Of a DNA stretch of 10,170 nucleotides, positions 4,687 to 10,170 are shown piece after piece; the first letter of the stretch is position 1; every line of letters starts with the position of its first letter. The position numbers and the translations under genes are program-made. Origin of the DNA: a bacterium (GTDB lineage: Bacteria > Patescibacteriota > Patescibacteriia > Patescibacteriales > JAKAJF01). Below the pieces are notes generated by a model. That model made no database searches and had not been told where the DNA came from. It saw nothing but the letters and a program-made list of their open reading frames with translations. The stretch lies in NCBI GenBank assembly GCA_021813875.1, contig JAKAJF010000027.1:1-10170 (forward strand), written 5' to 3'.

Positions 4687-6135
4687 ATGCATCAAAACTT
4701 CGATTTGAGGGAGAAAAAAAGCAGAAAGGTAATCTTTAAGATCTTCATCTACTTATCCATCCTCTTGATCATAAATTTCTTCATCTTCTCGGCCCAGATC
4801 CTGACTTCCAACCCGAGTTCGACCTCCTGGATGAACAAGATTCCGATCTTGAGCCAGATCAAGCATCTCGCCGAAAGCGCCAACTTCAACCTCAAGGGCG
4901 AAGACCGGGACCGCATCAATATTCTCCTTCTGGGCGTCGGCGGCAAGAACCATGACGGCGCCTGGCTGACCGATACCATCATGGTGGCGAGCATCGAACC
5001 GAAAGAGAAGAAAGTGGCCCTGCTTTCGATCCCCCGCGACCTGACCATACCTATCGAAGGCATGGGCTGGAGGAAGATCAACAGTGTCGACTCCTTCGCC
5101 GAACAGCAGAATCCCGGTTCCGGAGGCGAAGCGACCAGTCAGGCGGTAAGCCACCTCTTAAACATCCCCATCGATTATTATTTCCGGGTCGATTTCACCG
5201 GTTTCCAGAAGATCATCGACGAGCTGGGAGGTGTCGATGTCTATGTCGATAATACCCTGGACGATTATGACTATCCGGTCCTGGGCATGGAAGACGCCTA
5301 TCCCTATTCCGCCCGCTACGAGCACCTGCACGTCGACAAGGGCCTGCAGCACATGGACGGCTCGCTGGCCCTGAAGTTCGCCCGCTCCCGCCACGGCGTC
5401 GGCTCGGAAGGATCCGATTTCGCCCGCGCCAAAAGGCAGCAGAAGATCATTGAGGCGGTCAAAGCAAAATTATTATCCATGAACGTCCTCTTCGAACCGC
5501 GCACGGTTAGCAACATCATCTCCGACGTCAATGACAATATCAGCACCGACCTGAAGATCGGCGAAATCGTCCGGCTCTGGGATCTTTTGAAGGACGTCCA
5601 GAAGGAAAATATCATCAATAAGGTCTTGGACAATAGCCCGAACGGCTTGTTGGTGGACGGCCGCGGCGACGACGGCGCCTACATCCTAACCCCGAGAAGC
5701 GGCGATTTCTCCGAGATCCAATACCTCGCCAACAATATCTTCGGCGAGGTTCCCAAGAATGACACCCGAGACTTGGCGAATGAAGACGCCACTGTGGAGA
5801 TCCGCAACGGCACCTGGATAAACGGCCTGGCTTCGCGGGTGGCGGTCGACCTGGAGAACGACGGTTTCGACGTCGTCCGCATCGCCAATTCGAGCCGCAA
5901 AAATTTCCAAAAATCAGTCATCTACGACCTGACTTACGGAGAAAAGATGAAATCCCTGGCCTCGCTGAAGGATAAGACCGGAGCCAACGTCTCTTACGGC
6001 CTGCCCCAATGGCTGATCGATGAAGTGGCGGCCGACGAGAAGGCCGGCAAAAGCTTGAAGCAGCCGGACTTCATCCTCGTCCTCGGCCAAGAGGCCGATA
6101 ATAACTCTTCCTCTTCCGACACCACGACCAATTAG
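4687..6135 (+). CDS. LytR-CpsA-Psr (LCP) family glycopolymer transferase
   Basis: LCP proteins sit in the cytoplasmic membrane and move lipid-linked glycopolymers onto the cell wall or envelope. The 482-residue protein has a short basic N terminus, one membrane segment (about 17-37), and then an extracytoplasmic LCP domain (about 73-265). Family landmarks are INILLLGVGG (77-86), the TDT motif with Asp96, SIPRDL with Arg117, INSVDSFAEQ (131-140), and KFARSRHG with Arg233/Arg235 followed by SDFARAKRQQ (243-252). These Arg/Asp residues bind the pyrophosphate-lipid substrate in characterised members. A LytR_C domain follows at about 367-468 (VEIRNGTWINGLA to ILVLGQEA), then a Ser/Thr-rich tail. 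There is no Shine-Dalgarno. der starts one base after the TAG stop, so the two are almost certainly co-transcribed. The exact polymer cannot be told from sequence. Confidence 0.92.
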   Translation: MHQNFDLREKKSRKVIFKIFIYLSILLIINFFIFSAQILTSNPSSTSWMNKIPILSQIKHLAESANFNLKGEDRDRINILLLGVGGKNHDGAWLTDTIMVASIEPKEKKVALLSIPRDLTIPIEGMGWRKINSVDSFAEQQNPGSGGEATSQAVSHLLNIPIDYYFRVDFTGFQKIIDELGGVDVYVDNTLDDYDYPVLGMEDAYPYSARYEHLHVDKGLQHMDGSLALKFARSRHGVGSEGSDFARAKRQQKIIEAVKAKLLSMNVLFEPRTVSNIISDVNDNISTDLKIGEIVRLWDLLKDVQKENIINKVLDNSPNGLLVDGRGDDGAYILTPRSGDFSEIQYLANNIFGEVPKNDTRDLANEDATVEIRNGTWINGLASRVAVDLENDGFDVVRIANSSRKNFQKSVIYDLTYGEKMKSLASLKDKTGANVSYGLPQWLIDEVAADEKAGKSLKQPDFILVLGQEADNNSSSSDTTTN

Positions 6136-6136
6136 T

Positions 6137-7570
6137 ATGGCTAAAAAAGAAAGACAATTCCCCTTGGTGGTCATCTTCGGACGCACCAACGTCGGCAAAT
6201 CGACCCTCTTCAACTGTTTGACCGAGAAGAAGCAGGCCTTGGTGTCTTCGATCGAAGGCACGACCCGGGACTCGAACGTCGGCCGGATCGATTGGCGCGG
6301 CCATGAATTCGAGCTGGTGGATACGGGAGGGATAATGGATCTCAAAGTCTTTACGGAAAAGAAAAAGACCGGAAGAGAGGCCGCCGGAAAAGCGGACATC
6401 GATCTTAAGGTGCAGCGTCAGGCGCGAGATTATCTGAAGCGGGCCGACCTGATCTTGTTCGTGATCGACGGCAAAAGCGGCATCCTCCCCCAGGACAAGG
6501 AAATGGCCTTGGCCCTGAAAAAATATGCCGACCTGAAGAAGACCGTCTACGTCATCAACAAGATGGACCGCCCGAACGACCGGCGCGACTTATCCGAATT
6601 TTACAAATTGGGCCTCGGCGAACCGCTGGCCATCTCTTCGGCGACCGGCTCCGGGACCGGAGACCTGCTCGACCTGGTGGTCTCCCGGCTGCCGAAGCCC
6701 GAGAAAGGAAAGAAAGAGACGGAAGAAGAGGCGCGGGAGGTCTTGAAAGCCTGCATCATCGGCCGGCCGAACGTCGGCAAATCGAGCCTCCTAAACTCCC
6801 TCCTAGGCGAAGAGCGGGTCATCGTCTCCCCCATCCCTCATACCACTCGCGAACCTCAGGATACCCTGCTTGGTTATAAGGACAAAGAGATAAGCTTGAT
6901 CGACACCGCCGGCATCAATAAGCGGGGCCGCCAGCCCATCTATAAGAAAGAAGGGAAAGACTTCCTCGAGCGCAAAGGCATCTCTAAATCCCTCGAGGCC
7001 CTGGCCCGCGCCGACATCGCCCTCTTCGTGGTCGACATCAGCGCCCCCTTCACCAATGAGGATTCCAAAATCATGGAGGAGATCATCGAGCGGCGCAAAA
7101 GCTTGGTCATCATCGCCAACAAGTGGGACCTGATCGAGGAGCGGGATACCAAGAGATATACGGAATTTATCCGCGCCAATTTCCCTTACGCCGCCTGGGC
7201 GCCCATCCAATTCATCTCCGCCAAGACTGGCGAAAAGGTCAAGAAGATCCTGGACCTCATCCTGGAAATAAATGAGCAAAGAAAGATCGAACTGGGAGAT
7301 TCCGTCCTGAACACCTTCCTGATGCGCCTGGTCAAGATCCATAAACCCTCCAAAGGCAAGGGCGTCAGACATCCGCACATCCATAAATTCAGGCAGACGC
7401 GCACCGACCCGCCGGAATTCGAATTGCGCATCGGCTCGAAAGACGATCTTCACTCTTCCTACGTGCGCTTCATCGAAAACCGCCTGCGGGAAAAATTCGG
7501 CTTCTTAGGGACGCCCATCCATATCCGCGTCACCAAGAGGAAAGCCGCTCACGGCACGCCGAATAGGTAA
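6137..7570 (+). CDS. der: ribosome biogenesis GTPase Der (EngA)
   Basis: Der is a double GTPase needed for 50S subunit maturation. G domain 1 shows GRTNVGKS (15-22), TTRD (42-45), DTGG (62-65) and NKMD (141-144). G domain 2 shows GRPNVGKS (209-216), TTRE (236-239), DTAG (256-259), NKWD (328-331) and SAK (361-363). The C-terminal KH-like domain spans about 388-468, with DPPEFELRIG (424-433) and GTPIHIRV (458-465). The length of 477 is slightly above the E. coli-type protein, partly because of an extra charged stretch (about 70-92, KVFTEKKKTGREAAGKADID) after the first DTGG, in the switch II region. ATG at 6137 follows the LCP stop by one base, with no Shine-Dalgarno, suggesting translational coupling. 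Every nucleotide-binding motif is intact. Confidence 0.96.
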   Translation: MAKKERQFPLVVIFGRTNVGKSTLFNCLTEKKQALVSSIEGTTRDSNVGRIDWRGHEFELVDTGGIMDLKVFTEKKKTGREAAGKADIDLKVQRQARDYLKRADLILFVIDGKSGILPQDKEMALALKKYADLKKTVYVINKMDRPNDRRDLSEFYKLGLGEPLAISSATGSGTGDLLDLVVSRLPKPEKGKKETEEEAREVLKACIIGRPNVGKSSLLNSLLGEERVIVSPIPHTTREPQDTLLGYKDKEISLIDTAGINKRGRQPIYKKEGKDFLERKGISKSLEALARADIALFVVDISAPFTNEDSKIMEEIIERRKSLVIIANKWDLIEERDTKRYTEFIRANFPYAAWAPIQFISAKTGEKVKKILDLILEINEQRKIELGDSVLNTFLMRLVKIHKPSKGKGVRHPHIHKFRQTRTDPPEFELRIGSKDDLHSSYVRFIENRLREKFGFLGTPIHIRVTKRKAAHGTPNR

Positions 7571-7574
7571 TTTC

Positions 7575-7940
7575 GATTTTTTGATTTTTTATTTTATGAA
7601 TGAGAATGATTTGAAACAACGAACGAAAGAATTTACTTTAAGATAAATGCTCTGCCAAAAACTATTGAAGGAAAAGCAATAAGCAATCAGCTTGTTCGTT
7701 GCGGAACCTCAGTTGGTGCCAATTATAGAGCTGCTTGCAGGGGCCGTTCTAAAGCTGACTTCATCGCAAAGCTAGGTGTTGTGGAGGAAGAAGTTGATGA
7801 GAGCGCTTTCTGGTTGGAAATTATTATTGAGAGTAAAATAATGAAAAAGGAATTAATTTTACCTTTACTTAAGGAAGCTGATGAAATTACGGCGATTATT
7901 GTGGCCTCAAGAAAATCTTCTATTCAAAAATCAAAAATTT
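7575..7940. repeat. AT-rich inverted flanks around the four-helix-bundle gene
   Basis: A tandem GATTTTTT pair (7575-7582, 7583-7590) on the left is roughly the reverse complement of CAAAAATCAAAAATTT (7925-7940) on the right. A similar AAATCAAAAATCAAA sequence occurs at 4503-4517 upstream of lepB. The low complexity weakens the case, but paired ends bracketing an intervening-sequence-type gene would fit an inserted unit. Confidence 0.35.
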
Positions 7941-7942
7941 AA
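7596..7942 (+). pseudogene. frameshifted four-helix-bundle protein (23S rRNA intervening-sequence protein family)
   Basis: The first frame, from ATG 7596, reads MNENDLKQRTKEFTLR and hits TAA at 7644-7646. The next frame, from about 7643, continues as INALPKTIEGKAISNQLVR, then CGTSVGANYRAACRGRSKAD, FIAKLGVVEEEVDESAFWLE and so on to TAA at 7940-7942. Together they make a normal-looking protein of this family (about 115 residues, with the hallmark RxGTSVGANYRAA and SKADFIAKL). Inserting one base near 7643 restores a continuous frame. It is either a decayed gene or a base-call error. The family is found in 23S rRNA intervening sequences, as the Avd accessory protein of diversity-generating retroelements, and as many solitary copies. 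No reverse transcriptase or template repeat is nearby. Codon use is more A/T-rich than der and pth, and the piece appears inserted between them, ten bases before pth. Confidence 0.85.
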
Positions 7943-7952
7943 GCTCAAAAAT

Positions 7953-8522
7953 ATGCAAGTCATCGTCGGTCTCGGCAACCCCGGGGACAAATATAAAAAG
8001 ACCCGCCATAACGCCGGCTTCAGGGCGGTCGAGGCGATGGCCAGGAAAGAAAATTTGACCTGGAAGGAAAATAAAAGATTCAAAGCTGAAATCGCCGAGG
8101 GGAGCGGCGTCCTCTTCTTGAAGCCGCTCACTTTCATGAATAACTCCGGCCAGGCGGTCTCGAGCCTGCTCTCCTACTTCAAGATGGCCCCCTTCAACAA
8201 AGGAGGACAGGCACGCTCCACCGGCGGAGCGGAGCGAGGAGGATTCCAAAAAGAGGCCGACCTATCCGAACTTCTCACTGTCATCCACGATGATTTGGAT
8301 ATCGATCTGGGAAAGTATAAGATTTCCGTCGATTCGCGCTCGGCCGGCCATAATGGGGTGCAATCGATCATCGATTCGCTCGGGACCAAGAACTTCCGCC
8401 GCGTCCGCATCGGCATCCGCACCCCCAAGCTGAAGCTGGTCCCGGCCGAAAAATTCGTCTTAGAAAATTTCACCGAAGAAGAAGCTGAAATCATCACCAA
8501 GCTCATCGAAGGATTAAAATAA
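7953..8522 (+). CDS. pth: peptidyl-tRNA hydrolase
   Basis: Pth recycles tRNA by cleaving peptidyl-tRNAs that drop off ribosomes. The start is ATG 7953, since MQVIVGLGNPG is the canonical N terminus. The upstream frame back to 7881 merely overlaps the four-helix-bundle remnant. Catalytic and substrate residues are present: Asn9 (GLGNPG), His19 (TRHNAGF), Asn63 (FMNNSGQ), Asp113 (IHDDLD) and Asn134 (GHNG). The protein is 189 residues long. There are 50 residues between Asn63 and Asp113, against 25 in the E. coli enzyme, the excess being the insertion APFNKGGQARSTGGAERGGF (79-98) and neighbours. The insertion is encoded by two DNA hairpins (8188-8231). It probably forms a surface loop, since the rest of the fold is intact, but its position just before the catalytic Asp is notable. 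A terminator overlaps the stop. Confidence 0.95.
   Translation: MQVIVGLGNPGDKYKKTRHNAGFRAVEAMARKENLTWKENKRFKAEIAEGSGVLFLKPLTFMNNSGQAVSSLLSYFKMAPFNKGGQARSTGGAERGGFQKEADLSELLTVIHDDLDIDLGKYKISVDSRSAGHNGVQSIIDSLGTKNFRRVRIGIRTPKLKLVPAEKFVLENFTEEEAEIITKLIEGLK
8188..8231. repeat. palindromic repeat insertion inside pth
   Basis: CCCCCTT (8188-8194) and AAGGAGG (8200-8206) form a 7-base stem with one mismatch. CGCTCC (8214-8219) and GGAGCG (8226-8231) form a perfect 6-bp stem. Both fall inside the coding stretch that is extra relative to the usual Pth. This resembles in-frame palindromic elements (as in Rickettsia RPEs) that add short Gly/Lys-rich peptides to proteins. Confidence 0.55.
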
Positions 8523-8550
8523 AAACTGCCCCTATTGGAGCAGTTTTTTT
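8521..8550 (+). terminator. rho-independent terminator after pth
   Basis: AAAAACTGC (8521-8529) pairs with GCAGTTTTT (8539-8547). The inner CCC/GGA extends the stem with one mismatch around a TATT loop, and the run of Ts continues to 8549. It overlaps the pth stop codon and closes the LCP-der-pth unit. Confidence 0.85.
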
Positions 8551-8664
8551 AACCTCGAGAATTCTGCCTAGAAGCCAAGAATAATCTTATTCAAGAACCG
8601 TTGGCGTCACCTAAAGGAGGGAAAGGTTCTGCCTGATTCACTTCTAGGCAGGATTCTAAAGGTT
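8551..8664. repeat. 114-bp palindromic element with 24-bp terminal inverted repeats
   Basis: 8551-8574 and the reverse complement of 8641-8664 agree at 21 of 24 bases, including the uninterrupted 11-bp CTGCCTAGAAG/CTTCTAGGCAG. Smaller stems lie inside, for example AGAACC (8594-8599) with GGTTCT (8625-8630). A second CTGCCT (8629-8634) could compete for AGGCAG (8646-8651), giving an alternative fold. It has no coding capacity. It occupies most of the gap between the pth terminator and dprA and could be a MITE-like repeat or a structured leader of dprA. Confidence 0.65.
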
Positions 8665-8710
8665 AAGTTTTAAATTTCAGGATATTATAGATTATCATTT
8701 TTAGAAAAAA

Positions 8711-9814
8711 ATGTCAATACTTCCGGAACAAGATCTTAAATATTTGGTAGCTTTAGCCAATTTTCCCAAATTCGGCCCGGTCCGCTTAAAAAAGCTCCAG
8801 AATTATTTCCCCTCGGCGGAAGAAGCCTTCCGGGCTCCCCTGCCGGATCTTTTGGCGGCCGGGATCGACGAAAGGACGGCCGGGGAATTTTTCGCCTTCC
8901 GACCGACGGTCAAACCCGATCTCTTGATGGAAAAGCTAATCAAGGAAGAAGTCAAGGTCTTGGCCCTTTCCGACGAAAATTATCCCCGGCTCCTGAAGGA
9001 GATCTATGATCCCCCCGCCCTTCTATATTATAAGGGCGCGCTCGAAGACAGCGACCAATTAAGCCTAGCCGTCGTCGGTACCCGTAAATACAGCCCTTAC
9101 GGCAAGCTCGTAGCCGAAAGGCTGGTCCGCGAACTGGCGCAGAACAGCCTGACGATCGTGAGCGGCCTAGCCTTGGGCATCGACGCCCTGGCCCATACAG
9201 CCGCCCTCGAGGCCGGCGGGCGCACCGTGGCCGTCCTGGGCTCCGGGCTCGACCGACAGAACATCTACCCCTCCCAAAACCGTTATCTGGCGGAAAAAAT
9301 CCTCGCTGTCGGCGGCTGCCTCTTGTCCGAATTCCCCCTGGGCACGCCCGCCTTGAGGCACCACTTCCCCCAGAGGAACCGCATCGTCTCAGGGCTCTCC
9401 CTGGGCGTCTTGGTGATCGAGGCCGGCGAGAAATCCGGCAGCCTAATCACCGCCCGCTTCGCCCTAGAGCAAGGCCGGGAAGTCTTCGCCGTGCCCGGCC
9501 ATATCCTGTCTCCGGTCTCGGCCGGCACGAACGAAATCATCAAGCGGGGCGCCAGATTGGTGACTGCCGGCCGGGACATCTTCGAGACCCTGGACCTGGC
9601 CTTGGCCACCGATTTTTTAAATAACCGCAAGACCCTGCCGGAGACCGAGGAAGAAAAAAGGGTCGTCGCCTTCTTGGGCGCGGAACCGAAGCAGGTCGAC
9701 GAACTCAAGCGCGAAACCGGACTTGACATAAATATTCTAAACAGTACACTAACAATTATGGAAATGAAAGGCATGATCAAAAATTTAGGTAATCTAACAT
9801 ACATTTTGCTATAG
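8711..9814 (+). CDS. dprA: DNA-processing protein DprA
   Basis: DprA binds incoming single-stranded DNA and loads RecA during natural transformation. The 367-residue protein has the full architecture: an N-terminal helical SAM/HhH-like region (about 1-70), a Rossmann-like DNA-binding core (about 80-295), and a C-terminal winged-helix region (about 310-367). Core motifs are VVGTR (121-125), SGLALGIDALAH (151-162), FPQRNRIVSGLS (219-230), SGSLITA (242-248), PGH (262-264) and GTNEIIKRGA (272-281). ATG 8711 gives the usual N terminus, and no Shine-Dalgarno is seen. A TATTAT at 8683-8688 may be a -10, but no convincing -35 accompanies it. topA begins four bases after the stop, the dprA-topA order found in many bacteria. 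Its presence suggests DNA-uptake capacity, but no other competence gene is in view. Confidence 0.95.
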   Translation: MSILPEQDLKYLVALANFPKFGPVRLKKLQNYFPSAEEAFRAPLPDLLAAGIDERTAGEFFAFRPTVKPDLLMEKLIKEEVKVLALSDENYPRLLKEIYDPPALLYYKGALEDSDQLSLAVVGTRKYSPYGKLVAERLVRELAQNSLTIVSGLALGIDALAHTAALEAGGRTVAVLGSGLDRQNIYPSQNRYLAEKILAVGGCLLSEFPLGTPALRHHFPQRNRIVSGLSLGVLVIEAGEKSGSLITARFALEQGREVFAVPGHILSPVSAGTNEIIKRGARLVTAGRDIFETLDLALATDFLNNRKTLPETEEEKRVVAFLGAEPKQVDELKRETGLDINILNSTLTIMEMKGMIKNLGNLTYILL

Positions 9815-9818
9815 AATT

Positions 9819-10170
9819 ATGAAACTCATCATCGTGGAATCTCCTACCAAGGCGAAAACCATCTCCAAATTCATTAGCTCTGATTTTAAGGTCGAATCTT
9901 CCTTCGGCCATATCCGCGATCTGCCGAAAAGCGAGATGGGCATCGATATCGAGCATAATTTCATCCCCAAATACATCATCCCCACCAAGGCCAAAAAGGC
10001 GGTCACCAACCTTAAGAAGCTGGCGGCCAAGGCAGAGACGATCATCCTGGCTTCCGACGAGGACCGCGAAGGGGAAGCGATCGCCTGGCACTTGGTCCAG
10101 GCCCTCGACATCCCCGAAGACAAGCGGGAGAGGATCGCCTTCCACGAAATCACCAAAGAAGCCATGGTCG
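9819..10170 (+). CDS. topA: DNA topoisomerase I, N-terminal part (runs off the window)
   Basis: The first 117 residues of a type IA topoisomerase, which relaxes negatively supercoiled DNA, are visible from ATG 9819. They form most of the TOPRIM domain: MKLIIVESPTKAKT with the catalytic Glu7, GHIRDLPK (30-37), and the metal-binding DxDxE at Asp80-Asp82-Glu84 in ASDEDREGEAIAWH. The block IAFHEITKEA (106-115) matches the family. The active-site Tyr and any C-terminal zinc domains lie beyond the right edge. It starts four bases after dprA ends and is very likely in the same operon. Confidence 0.95.
   Translation, partial: MKLIIVESPTKAKTISKFISSDFKVESSFGHIRDLPKSEMGIDIEHNFIPKYIIPTKAKKAVTNLKKLAAKAETIILASDEDREGEAIAWHLVQALDIPEDKRERIAFHEITKEAMV

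Noticed and set aside
7643..7649. Programmed frameshift in the four-helix-bundle gene
   Set aside because: There is no slippery heptamer or downstream stimulatory structure, and the family is normally encoded in one frame. Decay or a base-call error is simpler.
7881..7952. Upstream extension of pth adding 24 residues before MQVIVGLGNPG
   Set aside because: The extension overlaps the end of the four-helix-bundle gene in another frame, and Pth proteins start at the MxxIVGLGNPG strand.
1..10170. CRISPR array or diversity-generating retroelement
   Set aside because: There are no regularly spaced identical repeats. The four-helix-bundle gene resembles Avd, but no reverse transcriptase, template repeat or variable repeat is present.

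Overview
The window looks like a chromosomal segment from a Candidate Phyla Radiation (Patescibacteria/Parcubacteria-like) bacterium. This is inferred from the compact single-domain housekeeping genes, the near absence of Shine-Dalgarno sequences, the gene order rpsU-yqeY / hisS / lepB / LCP / der / pth / dprA / topA, and a four-helix-bundle (23S intervening-sequence type) gene lodged between housekeeping genes. The standard bacterial code fits, since TGA, TAA and TAG are all used as stops. No 16S rRNA or other phylogenetic marker is present, so the placement is tentative.

Layout. Positions 1-614 hold the end of one unknown gene and a complete unknown gene (140 aa) with the only strong Shine-Dalgarno in the window, closed by a terminator. 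Positions 615-1368 form a repeat-rich stretch with no convincing gene. It contains a dRS3-like palindrome, a direct repeat, and a roughly 440-bp composite palindromic element (779-1216) with a 26-bp terminal inverted repeat, a pair of subterminal hairpins and two large internal hairpins. An AT-rich small membrane protein gene (1369-1689) follows, with its own extended -10 promoter. A bidirectional terminator separates it from a minus-strand block read as lepB, hisS, rpsU, yqeY, with good promoters before lepB and before rpsU. From 4687 to the right edge everything is on the plus strand: an LCP-family cell-envelope transferase, der, a frameshifted four-helix-bundle gene, pth, a terminator, a 114-bp palindromic element, then dprA and the start of topA.

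Function. Most genes serve translation (hisS, rpsU, yqeY, pth, der for ribosome assembly), secretion and the envelope (lepB, LCP), and DNA handling (dprA, topA). The noteworthy signals are not in these genes but in the structured DNA around and inside them. These are the composite palindrome, a probable fragment of the same element that supplies a -35-like site to the LCP promoter, a 25-residue hairpin-encoded insertion in pth just before its catalytic Asp, and a MITE-like palindrome ahead of dprA. I see no clear new protein-coding system. The best candidate for something undescribed is the composite palindromic repeat family.
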